This document shows, in pieces, positions 29,633 to 39,800 of a stretch of 64,000 nucleotides of DNA (position 1 is the first letter of the stretch; every line of letters begins with the position of its first letter). Both the position numbers and the translations under genes were made by a program. Below the pieces are notes generated by a model. That model searched no databases. It worked only from the letters and a program-made list of their open reading frames with translations, and was not told where the DNA came from. This DNA comes from Litorilituus sp. (lineage in GTDB: Bacteria > Pseudomonadota > Gammaproteobacteria > Enterobacterales > Alteromonadaceae), in the NCBI GenBank assembly GCA_030754235.1, contig JASMAS010000070.1, positions 186,001 to 250,000 of the forward strand, written 5' to 3'.

Positions 29633-31255
29633 ATGATAACTCGTAATCAATCAAATATTACATGTTCAAATCTACAAGGCAGTGCTTTTAAAACTGCATT
29701 AATATTCACCGTCTTACTGCTGTTAAGCGCTTGTGGTGGCTCGTCTTCAGATAATCCATCTCATATCCCAATTCAGTCTACAGTGCCAAGCACATCAATA
29801 ACACCAGAAACACCAGTCAATTCGGCAACATTGCTTTCAATTGAAGCTGAGGATTACGTAAGATTCTTTGACGCAACCCCTGGCAATGAAGGTAACACCT
29901 TTCGTAATGATGATGTGGACATCGAAGCATTAACTGATGAAAGCGGTTACTGTGTTGGCTGGACTGAAATCGGGGAGTGGTTAGAATATGATGTGGTGCT
30001 AACTGCTGGCAGGTATATAATTTCAACCCAAGTGGCTTCATTTGAGAATGGCGCAAGTTATTCAGTTCTTTTTAATGGTAATCAAGTGGGTACCGATTTG
30101 GTTAATCAAACAGGGGGTTGGCAAACCTTTGAACAACATGACGTGGCAGCAATTGAAGTAGCAGAAGGAGCTCATATACTTCGTATTGATATATCATCAG
30201 GCCCTTTCAATATTGATTCTATCACTTTTAAACCAGACGATGGCAGCTTTGTACCACCAGTAGCTGAATTACCTTTTGAACTTCCTGAAGTGGACGTAGT
30301 CACAGAGCCAAACCCTATATCAGCCAAAACCGCGGTCAGTGAAATGGGAATAGGCATTAACTTAGGGAATACTCTCGATGCGCCTTATGAAGGTGAGTGG
30401 GCTCCTGAAGCACAAGAGGTATTTCTTAGCGACTTTAACACGGCAGGATTTAAGCACGTAAGAATACCTGTTACTTGGGATAATAGAAGCCAAAAAACAG
30501 CGCCATACACCATTGATGAAGCAGCGCTAAATCGTGTTGAAACCGTTGTTAACTGGGCTTTAGAACATGACTTATATGTGATCCTTAATGCTCACCATGA
30601 TAACTGGATAAAAACGGATTATACTAGCCAAAGTAAACGCAATCGATTGGATGCCATTTGGCTACAAATTGTTGAACGTTTTAAACAAAAGTCAGCAAAA
30701 TTGATGTTTGAGGTTTTAAACGAACCAAATGGTTTAAGTGTCTCACAAGTCGATGAAATAAACGTTCGCATATTACATATTATTAGACGCGCTAACCCCA
30801 ACAGGCTAGTCGTTTTTTCTGGCAATGGCTTCACGCCTATTGGAGCTCTATTGTCAGCAGCAATCCCTGATACTGAAGATGAGTATTTAATAGGCAACTT
30901 CCACGCCTATGACCCTTGGGCATTTGCCGGCCAATGTTTACAACGCTGGGGAAGCGAAACTGATGCCAATGAACTCGAGAATATCTACAAACAAGCACAA
31001 CAGTGGTCTATCACTCATGATATCCCAGTAACAGTAAATGAGTTTGGTGTAGCCAAGTTTGATTTTATTGCACCTGAAAATGTTTGTAATCAAGAAGATC
31101 GATTGCAATATATAGACTCACATGTCAAATATGCAACTGAGTATGGTGTAGGTGCTACATTTTGGGATGATGCCGGCTCTTTCAGCACCTACGATCGCAT
31201 CACCCGTACTTGGGGGCCTGAAAAAGATATATTGGTGGCTCCTAATCACCCCTAA
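29633..31255 (+). CDS. GH5 endoglucanase lipoprotein with CBM6
   Basis: Predicted surface- or envelope-anchored endo-beta-glucanase. A lipoprotein signal ends in LLLSAC with Cys34, then a Ser/Thr/Pro linker to about 65. A CBM6-type module lies at about 69-200 (SIEAEDYV start, GWQTF core, FNIDSITFK end), and the GH5 barrel at about 230-530 begins GINLGNTLDAPYEGEW, with acid/base Glu364 in LNEP and nucleophile Glu470 in TVNEFG. The GxNLGNTLDA start is typical of bacterial cellulase-type GH5 enzymes and differs from the first GH5, so the two are not simple duplicates. AGG precedes the ATG by eight bases. Confidence 0.92.
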   Translation: MITRNQSNITCSNLQGSAFKTALIFTVLLLLSACGGSSSDNPSHIPIQSTVPSTSITPETPVNSATLLSIEAEDYVRFFDATPGNEGNTFRNDDVDIEALTDESGYCVGWTEIGEWLEYDVVLTAGRYIISTQVASFENGASYSVLFNGNQVGTDLVNQTGGWQTFEQHDVAAIEVAEGAHILRIDISSGPFNIDSITFKPDDGSFVPPVAELPFELPEVDVVTEPNPISAKTAVSEMGIGINLGNTLDAPYEGEWAPEAQEVFLSDFNTAGFKHVRIPVTWDNRSQKTAPYTIDEAALNRVETVVNWALEHDLYVILNAHHDNWIKTDYTSQSKRNRLDAIWLQIVERFKQKSAKLMFEVLNEPNGLSVSQVDEINVRILHIIRRANPNRLVVFSGNGFTPIGALLSAAIPDTEDEYLIGNFHAYDPWAFAGQCLQRWGSETDANELENIYKQAQQWSITHDIPVTVNEFGVAKFDFIAPENVCNQEDRLQYIDSHVKYATEYGVGATFWDDAGSFSTYDRITRTWGPEKDILVAPNHP

Positions 31256-31278
31256 TCCATTTCAACAAACCCGTTTCA

Positions 31279-31299
31279 CCCCTACTCAATAAGTAGGGG
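31279..31299. terminator. Hairpin between convergent GH5 and EEP genes
   Basis: A perfect eight-bp stem, CCCCTACT (31279-31286) and AGTAGGGG (31292-31299) with loop CAATA, sits between convergent stop codons and can serve either gene. T runs are weak on both sides. Confidence 0.6.
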
Positions 31300-31351
31300 G
31301 TATTCCTTTAACTTGCTAGAGTCAAGCTCAACTGAAAGTGAGATCCTAGAC

Positions 31352-32068
31352 TTAGTTAAACGTCAACCTGCCCAAGACAGCAGGATGATCTGAAGGATAA
31401 GCATCAATAACCTTACCTTTACTAGTAAAGCCATTAATAAAGAGGCAATCAATTCCTGCATCAACAACTAACTCTAGTGGTTTCTTTACTGAAGTTAATA
31501 ACGCTGACATTCCGGTACACTGGTGGTTAAAGTCCCCTAGCACTATTTGTGGGTAGTGATGGTAATTCTCAATCTGATTCAATGTTTCTGCGGCATTCAA
31601 AAGCCTGATTTCCTTGCTTTGGTGATCAAAATGAACATTGATAACCAAAAACTGTCTTGTGGCATTGGCAATAACAGCATATTCACCTGTTCGCGTTACA
31701 TTGATACCATCAGTAAGGTCAAATCGACCAGAGTCAATAAATGTATTACCTTGGCAACGATTTACAAATAGTTGAAATGAACGTTGCCAACACTTACCCA
31801 GCGAGTTTTGCAGCGTTTTGGCACGATTATAGTTTGTAGGCATGCGGGTTGATAACTGCCAATCTTCCACGCCTTCCTGTATAGCCAGTATATCAACCTT
31901 ATGCTCGTTGATAAGCTTGGCATAATCGCTACTAAACTGAGGCATAGTTTTCCAGCCATAAATATTGAGCGACATAACCTCAACACTAGTTGATTTACCC
32001 TCAGAAAAGGCAAGAAAACTACAACTAACAAAATAAAACAAGAGCAAAAATTTATGACTTTTAAACAT
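31352..32068 (-). CDS. Secreted endonuclease/exonuclease/phosphatase-fold protein
   Basis: Small (238 residues) exported member of the EEP superfamily, which includes DNase I-like nucleases, sphingomyelinases and inositol phosphatases. A signal peptide (about 1-22) precedes the fold. Active-site blocks are present: SLNIYG (Asn), LAIQEG (Glu metal ligand), VINVHFDH, VLGDFNH (Asp and Asn) and PSDHPAVLG (Asp-His). The target, whether nucleic acid or phosphoester, cannot be told. It lies convergent to the GH5 genes and 233 bases downstream of an ADP-ribosylglycohydrolase-fold gene on the same strand, an unusual pairing inside a glucan locus. Confidence 0.85.
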   Translation of the reverse strand: MFKSHKFLLLFYFVSCSFLAFSEGKSTSVEVMSLNIYGWKTMPQFSSDYAKLINEHKVDILAIQEGVEDWQLSTRMPTNYNRAKTLQNSLGKCWQRSFQLFVNRCQGNTFIDSGRFDLTDGINVTRTGEYAVIANATRQFLVINVHFDHQSKEIRLLNAAETLNQIENYHHYPQIVLGDFNHQCTGMSALLTSVKKPLELVVDAGIDCLFINGFTSKGKVIDAYPSDHPAVLGRLTFN

Positions 32069-32301
32069 ATAACCGCTCTATTTATTAGTTATTTTTATGA
32101 GATGACAATAGCCATTAGTACAAGTCATCACAGACATAAACACAAGTCTAGGCCTCCCTAAAAACCTCGCATTAATACAAGATTTAATGCTGTTATCCGT
32201 TACCGAGTTAAGCATTACCATGTGAAAACAGTTTGCTTTGCATATTACCTCAAAGATAGTGATGGCTACTTGTGCTGTAAGAATAATTCCACTTCGAAAA
32301 A

Positions 32302-33687
32302 TTAACTATTAGGAATATGCCAAACATTATTAGTCAAATCTACATGACCGTGCATTTTTTCAACGACAACCAGATCAATAAGCTGAATGGCTCGTTTAGC
32401 CATGGCTGAAAAAGAGTCTTCTCCCGATTGATTTGCTGTGTGATCAGGAAAGTTTCTGCGAGTTCTATGTATCCAATAATGTTCTGACAAATTATTTTGT
32501 TTAAAGGCTTTGCTCACCCCTTTTTGCCCTATCATAAAGCCTAACAAACCTCCCCAAGTAGCTGTTGGGTTATCTGAATCCCAGCCTGCTAACGTGCCGA
32601 TTTGAATAGTTCGAACAATGTCTCCTTCGCCATAAAATAAACTCACTAAACTCGCCGCAAAATTAATGCCTGCCTCAAATGGATCTTTGTAGACATAGCC
32701 ATCGGCATGATTAACTTGATAACGTCGATAAACTTCGTCACGGGTTTTCTCCCAATCATCCTTGTCAGGATTGTTCAAATACGACTTTTTGATAAAATCA
32801 TACATATAAGCAGAAGTTGAGCGCTCGGGTAAAATATTTCTTGCTTGATCGGCCATCCACAATACTTGTTGTTTTAGGTTAAATGCTTTATCAACCTTAC
32901 TGGCTAGGGCGTGCATCACAACATAAAATTGTGATATCCAGTAGGCATCATAGTTAGCCGATGTGCGAATTGGTAACTCTGCCATTTTTAGCGCCACATC
33001 TTCCCTTGCTGGTGACAGTAAACCAAAGATTTCAGTGGTTAACTGGGCGTCAATCATCATATATTTGTCATTATTGACAGGCTCACTGGTAGCAGGAGGC
33101 AAAAACCCCTTAGCCATAAGCTTACGGGCTTGTTGATTAGACTCCCACAGAAAATTTTCTTTGACGGGCTTATCATCAGGAAATTTTGTAAATAAAGGAG
33201 CATCAGTTTCTGAATAGGTATGCGTTAACCACCCTTGCTGAATTTGCTTTGCCGTTAGCAACGTTGTTTGGTGATATTCATGTAAGTACTGGTACATGTA
33301 TTCAATATCTGTGTCATCATCTGATCCCCAAGGCGTTTTATTGAACACAAAAAAGAAGTCTATGATATCACTGTGCGGCACCCCCTGCCCCCACATAGCA
33401 GGCAAGTCTTTTCGCCCCCAATCATTGTCTGTATAAAAAGGCATGGTAGCGGGCGTACCCACTTTATCCATTTCAGTAATTAAACCAGTCCAATTAGCAA
33501 TACTTTGCCCTAACCAAAAACCATGTAACTTATCTTGATAAGCTAACCTTGACACTTTGATACAGCTAGTTGCTTGATTACAAAAACGTTTTTTATCCGT
33601 TAAAAGCTGGCTTGCCTGAACATCATAAATTGTAATAATAGAGATTAAAATCAATTTCAAAACGTTGGCCTTAGCTAAAAACCCCAT
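32302..33687 (-). CDS. Secreted ADP-ribosylglycohydrolase-fold protein
   Basis: Member of the ADP-ribosylglycohydrolase (ARH) superfamily (Pfam PF03747), here with a probable signal peptide (MGFLAKANVLKLILISIITIYDVQA). The metal-binding signatures are present as SDDDTD at 122-127 and GWDSDNPTATWGGLLGFM at 368-385; the N-terminal GDALG-type motif is replaced by GFWLGQSIANWTG at 56-68. The family removes ADP-ribose from proteins or dinitrogenase reductase, but many exported relatives have unknown substrates and may act on nucleosides or sugars. It lies between the GH3 lipoprotein and the EEP gene on one strand, so it is probably part of the glucan locus. Confidence 0.82.
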   Translation of the reverse strand: MGFLAKANVLKLILISIITIYDVQASQLLTDKKRFCNQATSCIKVSRLAYQDKLHGFWLGQSIANWTGLITEMDKVGTPATMPFYTDNDWGRKDLPAMWGQGVPHSDIIDFFFVFNKTPWGSDDDTDIEYMYQYLHEYHQTTLLTAKQIQQGWLTHTYSETDAPLFTKFPDDKPVKENFLWESNQQARKLMAKGFLPPATSEPVNNDKYMMIDAQLTTEIFGLLSPAREDVALKMAELPIRTSANYDAYWISQFYVVMHALASKVDKAFNLKQQVLWMADQARNILPERSTSAYMYDFIKKSYLNNPDKDDWEKTRDEVYRRYQVNHADGYVYKDPFEAGINFAASLVSLFYGEGDIVRTIQIGTLAGWDSDNPTATWGGLLGFMIGQKGVSKAFKQNNLSEHYWIHRTRRNFPDHTANQSGEDSFSAMAKRAIQLIDLVVVEKMHGHVDLTNNVWHIPNS

Positions 33688-33809
33688 AATTATGCTCTTA
33701 TAATATTTAGATTGTATGTTGTAGTGCTAACAAATAAAAAACAAAGAAACCAAACGGCAATAAGCCTAAGTCCCTTTGCTTGTAATAAAATACACGTGGT
33801 TAAATTACC

Positions 33810-36386
33810 TTAATTTTTATAAGTAAAAGAGTCTTGAAGTAAAATGTTATCAAGCGAGTTACCAAGTTGAACCTCGAATTCGCCAGACTCTGCAAGCCAG
33901 TCATTGGTATTTACATCCCAAAAAGACAAGTCGCGTTTATTTAATTCGATACTAACCGTTTTACTTTCGCCAGCAATTAAATAAATTTTAGCGAAACCTT
34001 TAAGCTCTCTAATAGGCCTATCAACACTAGCTTCTTTATCGTGAAGGTATAATTGAACCACTTCTGCACCATCAATTAGCCCGGTATTAGTAACCGTGGC
34101 CGTTACGGTCATCTTGTCATCGCCTGCCATATTTTTAGTAGACAACTTGATATTTGATAAAGAAAAATCAGTATAGGACAAGCCATGTCCGAATGAAAAC
34201 ATTGGCTTAATTGCTTGTTGTTCAAACCAACGGTAACCAATAAAGACACCTTCAGTGTATAAGCTTTCTTTAGCATTATAATCGTTTAGTGCTATGGGTG
34301 CTGTATCTTCAAGACGTGCCGGTAAAGTAATTGGCATTTTACCGCTTGGGTTAACATCACCCGTTAAAATATCAGCAAAAGCATGACCTGCTTCCATACC
34401 ACCATACCAGCCCCAAACTATAGCATTTGCTCTTTCTGCCCATGGCATCTCAACTGCTGAGCCAGCAACCAGAAATACTATCGTTTTTTCATTAGCAGCT
34501 ATAAGCTTACTAATAATTTCATCTTGGGAATTAGGAAGTTTCATATCTGGACGATCAATTGATTCTCTGTCGTCACCATGACTTAAACCACCATAGTAAA
34601 TAACTGCATCTGCTTGTTTAGCCGCGGCAATATATTCAGCCTCGCTACTAAACAATTCACCTGGCGCATTCCAGCCTAAAGTAAAGTGTCGATTGCCATT
34701 ATATTGAATTTCAAAAGCGTAAGACTCACCTGCTTTTAATTCGATTCCATGCGTTAACTTATCGGTACTTCCTTGCTCAGCATTAACTTGATGATCAATT
34801 ATCACGTCATCATTAATTTTTAATTGAAAATCACCTAGTGTTTCAACGTTTAGCTGATGTAGACCTGTCGTTAGTGGCTTGATCTTAGCTGACATTGTTA
34901 TGTACTGAGTTATACTTGTATCTTTAGCTTTAAACTTGGAATCAACTATCCAAGCTCTATCCATTACATTTTTACGAGCCAACTCTTTAAAGTAAAATAC
35001 ATTCCAAGCAGGTGTTCCAGTCCAATGGCGACTCTCAACATAATCACTGGCAATTGCGCCTAACTCACTACTGCGTGCTCTCATTACGGTAATATTTACA
35101 TCTTCACCAAACTTAGCTTTTAAGCCTTCTAACGGTGTTACTTCATATAAAGATTTTACTTCTGAAGAGCCTCCTCCAGTGCCATGTTTTTTATCCGCAT
35201 TTGGGCCTAGCACAAGTATATTTTTCACTTGTTTTTTACCTAATGGTAAAACAGGTTTTACGCCCACTGCATCATTTTTCAATAAAACTACACCTTCAGT
35301 GGCAATTTTACGTGCAGCCGCTTGATGAGCCTTGGTATTTCTTGCCCCCGGTAAACGATTCTTGTCATACATACCAATGGTGTGTTGTACTCTTAATATA
35401 CGTCTTGCTTTTTCATCAGCCACAGATTCAGTAATTTTTCCCGCTTGAATCATTTCTAAAAACGGTTTAGCCAAAAAATAGTCCTGATAATTATCAACTT
35501 GGGTACCCATTTCTAAATCTAAACCATTTACTGCTGCATCATAGGTATTGATGTCAACATGCCAATCACTGAGCAGTACTCCTTTATAGCCCCATTCGCC
35601 TTTTAAAATATCCATCACTAGATGCTTACTTTGATTAGCGTTAGTGCCATTATATTCATTATATGCGCCCATCATACCGAGTACATTCGCTTCTTTTACT
35701 GACGCTTCAAATGCCGGCAAATAAACTTCTCTTAACGTGCGTTCATCCGGTTTAGCATTGACGCCAGTACGATTTAATTCTTGAGTATTTAAAGCGTAGT
35801 GCTTCACTGTTGCGGCGACATCATTGGCTTGAATGGCTTTTATTTGTGGCACCACTAATTTCGCCGCTAAAATCGGATCTTCACCCATGTATTCAAAGTT
35901 TCTACCGTATAAAGGTAGGCGAGCCAAATTAACCCCAGGGCCTAAAATAAAATCTTTTTTACGTTCACGTGCTTCTGCACCTAACACTTGCCCATGTAAG
36001 GCAGCAATGTCTTTATCCCAACTGGCAGCAACCGAGGTAAGGTGAGGTAAATAGGTTGCGTGATCGTCAGTCCAACCCGCTGAATCCCATGTGTGACGTT
36101 CTATTTGGTGGCGAACTCCATGTGGCCCATCTGATAGCCACATTTCAGGAATACCGAGACGTTCAATAGCGTTAACGTGGAATTTCCCACTGGCATGAGC
36201 CAAAGATACTTTTTCAGGTAAGGTCATTTTGGATAACATTGCTTCTACATCGGTTTCAACCGTAGTAAGACGACTTGATGATAATACTTTGCTAAATTCT
36301 GGTTCTAGCCGACTTTGTTTATCGCCACAAGAACAGAGTGCAAGTACTGTAATAACCAATACCAACTTTTCTAATATAATGTTCAT
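33810..36386 (-). CDS. GH3 beta-glucosidase lipoprotein with PA14 insertion
   Basis: Predicted envelope beta-glucosidase releasing glucose from oligosaccharides. The N-terminus ends in a lipobox LCSC with Cys20. The GH3 N-domain shows WLSDGPHGVR near 83-92, KHYALN at 195-200 and nucleophile Asp274 in LLSDWH. A PA14-type sugar-binding insert lies at about 460-590 in the second domain (SITQYITMSAKIKPLTTGLHQLNV...FTLGWNAPG), followed by GGLSHGDDRES and a C-terminal fibronectin III-like domain. The plan (858 residues) matches GH3 enzymes with PA14. The ATG is preceded by AGGA, and a near-perfect LacI-type operator lies 43 bases upstream. Confidence 0.93.
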   Translation of the reverse strand: MNIILEKLVLVITVLALCSCGDKQSRLEPEFSKVLSSSRLTTVETDVEAMLSKMTLPEKVSLAHASGKFHVNAIERLGIPEMWLSDGPHGVRHQIERHTWDSAGWTDDHATYLPHLTSVAASWDKDIAALHGQVLGAEARERKKDFILGPGVNLARLPLYGRNFEYMGEDPILAAKLVVPQIKAIQANDVAATVKHYALNTQELNRTGVNAKPDERTLREVYLPAFEASVKEANVLGMMGAYNEYNGTNANQSKHLVMDILKGEWGYKGVLLSDWHVDINTYDAAVNGLDLEMGTQVDNYQDYFLAKPFLEMIQAGKITESVADEKARRILRVQHTIGMYDKNRLPGARNTKAHQAAARKIATEGVVLLKNDAVGVKPVLPLGKKQVKNILVLGPNADKKHGTGGGSSEVKSLYEVTPLEGLKAKFGEDVNITVMRARSSELGAIASDYVESRHWTGTPAWNVFYFKELARKNVMDRAWIVDSKFKAKDTSITQYITMSAKIKPLTTGLHQLNVETLGDFQLKINDDVIIDHQVNAEQGSTDKLTHGIELKAGESYAFEIQYNGNRHFTLGWNAPGELFSSEAEYIAAAKQADAVIYYGGLSHGDDRESIDRPDMKLPNSQDEIISKLIAANEKTIVFLVAGSAVEMPWAERANAIVWGWYGGMEAGHAFADILTGDVNPSGKMPITLPARLEDTAPIALNDYNAKESLYTEGVFIGYRWFEQQAIKPMFSFGHGLSYTDFSLSNIKLSTKNMAGDDKMTVTATVTNTGLIDGAEVVQLYLHDKEASVDRPIRELKGFAKIYLIAGESKTVSIELNKRDLSFWDVNTNDWLAESGEFEVQLGNSLDNILLQDSFTYKN

Positions 36387-36428
36387 TTCCTAACCTTTTA
36401 TTTCATTATTGTAACTAATAACAAAAAA

Positions 36429-36442
36429 TGTAAGCGCTTTCA
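36429..36442. promoter_or_regulatory. LacI-type operator, GH3 gene
   Basis: TGTAAGCGCTTTCA, one mismatch from the palindrome TGTAAGCGCTTACA, 43 bases upstream of the GH3 lipoprotein start and oriented to its promoter region. Confidence 0.75.
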
Positions 36443-36517
36443 TTTTGTTGTTGTTAACCATAATAGCTAGCAATTATTTTCGCAAGTGATTATTAAAGCG
36501 AATTTAATTATTGTTTA

Positions 36518-36713
36518 TTAAGATATTAATGTACTTTGATTTTTCATAAAATCTTTATGCTCGGCATCGTTTCTGCCGACTTAAATTCCTTTAGTCTTTT
36601 TAACAAAATCATTTTTATTAAGACCCGTTTTTACATAGTGAAATTTGTAGAATGGTTGCGGCGGTTACCTAAGCAGCGGTACCACCAACAATAACCATCT
36701 TATTAATGTTTTT
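36518..36713 (-). pseudogene. Decayed tryptophan halogenase remnant
   Basis: On the minus strand, reading from about 36713, a frame gives NINKMVIVGGTAA, then a stop, then VTAATILQIS. This is the FAD-binding start of a flavin-dependent tryptophan halogenase (family pattern IVIVGGGTAGWMTAATL) with a lost glycine codon and the tryptophan codon TGG changed to TAG. Near 36567-36518 a second scrap reads METMPS-like then HKDFMKNQ in the next frame, resembling the C-terminal MPSHQAFIDK of the intact halogenase at 48253-49746. Most of the gene between the two ends is deleted. A GGAGGT ribosome binding site lies just before the remnant, near 36745. The two intact halogenases are downstream in the window. 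Confidence 0.6.
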
Positions 36714-36853
36714 TGCTGTGTTGTTTCTTGATCTATCATTACCTCCAGCATAGTTATTCTAAAGCAAAGTGCTGTCCCTACTATCAAAGAGTACTAGGGA
36801 GAGCGCAGGGGTTGATAAATGTCGATGTCATCATTTTCCACAAAACTTTAAGA

Positions 36854-36878
36854 GGCTGTACTATTAATTGCTACAGCC
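36854..36878 (-). terminator. Hairpin after the first TonB receptor
   Basis: GGCTGTA (36854-36860) and TACAGCC (36872-36878) pair around an 11-base loop, 16 bases past the receptor stop codon on the minus strand. Only a short T run follows, so strength is uncertain. Confidence 0.55.
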
Positions 36879-36894
36879 CCAATTATGCTACTCG

Positions 36895-39800
36895 TTAAAA
36901 AGTCGCACGAACTACTAAGCTATAACGACGATCATTGGTAAACCAAGAACGTGTCTGCTTGTCACCCTCTGCATTTACTTGCATTAAGGTTTCTGTGACA
37001 TTGTTATTAAGGTTGGTGCCTTGTAGACCGACTTTCCAGCTGTCATTTACCTCCCAAAATATTGAGGCATCTAGCTGACCATTTGCGGTGTTATATATTG
37101 GCAAGGTAGTAATAACATCACGAGTGGTTAGCAAGTACTCTGAACGCCAGTTATAAGCAATACGCGCTGAAATGCCAAACTTCTCATAAAGCAGTGCAGC
37201 ATTGGCATTTTGCTCTGATAATCCTTCCAGCGGTAACTCATCAAAAGCTATATCTCCAGCCGCATCTGAATTACCACTAGAGTCATTTAAACCAGAGTTT
37301 GGCGAGCCATTTTCATTAATATGGGTATAGTTTAATTGCACCCCTAAACCAGAAAATGCCCCTGGTAAGTTATCAAAAAATTGTTGGTATGCAACTTCAA
37401 AACCAGCAATTGAGCCTTCATCACCATTAGTAGCACCAGAAACCTCAACTTCTTGAGTAACACCATTATTGGTATAATCTCGAACTGATACACCGTTAAT
37501 AAAGTAGTTAGATAAGTCTTTATAAAATAATGATGCAGTTAATGAGCCTGCTTCAGCAAAATACCACTCTAATGATAAGTCATAGTTATATGATTCCATG
37601 GGTTTTAAGTATGGGTTACCTGAGCTTGCGGTATAACGTTCATACTCAGCATATACAGCAATAGGTTCTTCTCCTACAGGTACATCTGGATCATAAGTGA
37701 TCTGCATATCTTGACCACCAATGCCAACATAGTTACGCAAATGCCCTAGCGACGGTAAAGCGATTGCTTCTGAAAAGCCAAATCGCACTAACAACTCATC
37801 GGTGAGGTTTAGCTTAAAATTAACACTTGGCAGTACATTGCTATAATCACTTGAGGCAACCAACTTTTCAGAAGCACCGTTACCAAAGGCGAGTTGTTCT
37901 GGATTAAGTACCTCTCTTATATCTATGCCGTCATCAGGCACATAGCCATCTGGAATTTCATCAGGGAAGCTCAAAAAACCATGAGTACCATTATCAAGTT
38001 TGACGTAGCGTAAACCAATATTGGCGCTATAATCATAACCGCCAATGTCACCTTCAAAATTCACTTTGAAATAGGCTGCAGTACTCGTTTCTTCAGTCTC
38101 ATTGATTTCATTTGGCACAAAGTGACCTGTTGCATCACCACGATTGGCAAGAGGGCTCCAGCCCCAACTAACCGCTTGAGCCCCAGCAACAGCTTCTGGT
38201 AAGTTTTGATAATCCTGAATCATGGCTAAAGAAGGGAATAAAAAATTATTCCCTCCTTCAGTGTTTAGTACACCGCCACGAGCAAAATTATCAAAACTCA
38301 CATTGTCATAAGGCATATTAGTTTTATCAAAATAAATCGGGCCACCAGCCCAGCCTTCTGATAATACGCCCCAGTTCCACATAGATTGTCTAGTCGTTTG
38401 TTGGCGATCTGAGTAACGAGCCCCAAATTCTACCGACTTAACCATGCCATCATCAAAGGTATACTCTGCATCTATCTGACTAGCAAATTCAGTTCCTTCA
38501 TTATCAGAAACATGATCCATAACATTACGCCAGAATGTAGTACTGGTATCTGTAAATGGTGTACCTGGTGTATAATCAGCTTGACCATCATAACCTGGGT
38601 GATGAAAGGTCACATCAGGTAAGCCACTGCCACGAAGATCCATACCAACGACAGCTCGAGTAGCACCCGCTACAGAAACATCTTCAATTTCCATTGTTGA
38701 ATCAATGTATTGAACATCAAAATTAACTGCCCAACTATCATTAGGGGTAAATTTAACATTGAAGCTGTAATCGTTAACCGTTGATTCTTCAGCTCTTACA
38801 CGTGTTACCAGCGCATGTTGCATACCGTAGCGCGAAGGAGCGCCATCACCACGCCAGCCTGCAACCGAGGTAATGACACCACTTTCAAAGTAACCATTTT
38901 CATCAAATTCAAATGTTGTACCCTCTACTGGCAGCATTGCGTCCACACCATCAGCCATTTCAATCGCATTCTCATTCCAAACCAGACTCGCTTGTGAGCG
39001 AATATATTCACCAGTAAATAAAATTGTTTTATCGGTATTTTCCCACTGTAACGAACTAGCAAAACCTTCGCGTTCACGATCATCTTGCTTTTTACTTAAA
39101 CGAGCTGAATCAGGTACATAAAGGGCTTGCCCATCAGGTCCTTGATAGGGTTGTTCTTGATAACGTCCCACTTGAGTACCGTTAGATTCAACTTTCATTT
39201 TTGAGTTGGAGTAATTAAGCAAAAAACCTAAACGTCCAGAATCAAGCGTCAAAATATCACTATACAAACCAGAAAATGTCGGTGAGGTTTCCTCACGCAT
39301 ATCGGTATAAGTAGCATCAGCAGAGAACGCAAAGACACGACCATCAGAGTCAAACGCCTTGCGAGTGTTAAGATTTACCGTTCCAGCAATGCCCCCTTCA
39401 ATCATATCAGCCGTTTGGTTTTTGAATACTTCCACCGAGCCCATTAGCTCCGGAGAAACATCTTCAAAACTTAACCCTCGACCTGAATCAGCCGAAAAAC
39501 TATCGCGGCCATTAAATTCACTACGCACATGAGTTAAACCACGAACAACAACACCACCACCCTCAACACCAAAGTGATCAGGGTCATCTGCTGCAGAAAA
39601 GCGCTCAATAGCAACACCTGGCATACGAGAAATAGCTTCTAATACACTTCTATCAGGTAAGGAACCCATATCTTCTGCTGAAATAGCATCTAGTACGGTA
39701 TCTGCTTCCATTTTCATATTTTGCGCCGAAATTAAGTTGCCACGCTGGCCTTTAACTTCGATAACTTCAATGGTTTCTTCTTCGATCTTATCTTTTTTAT

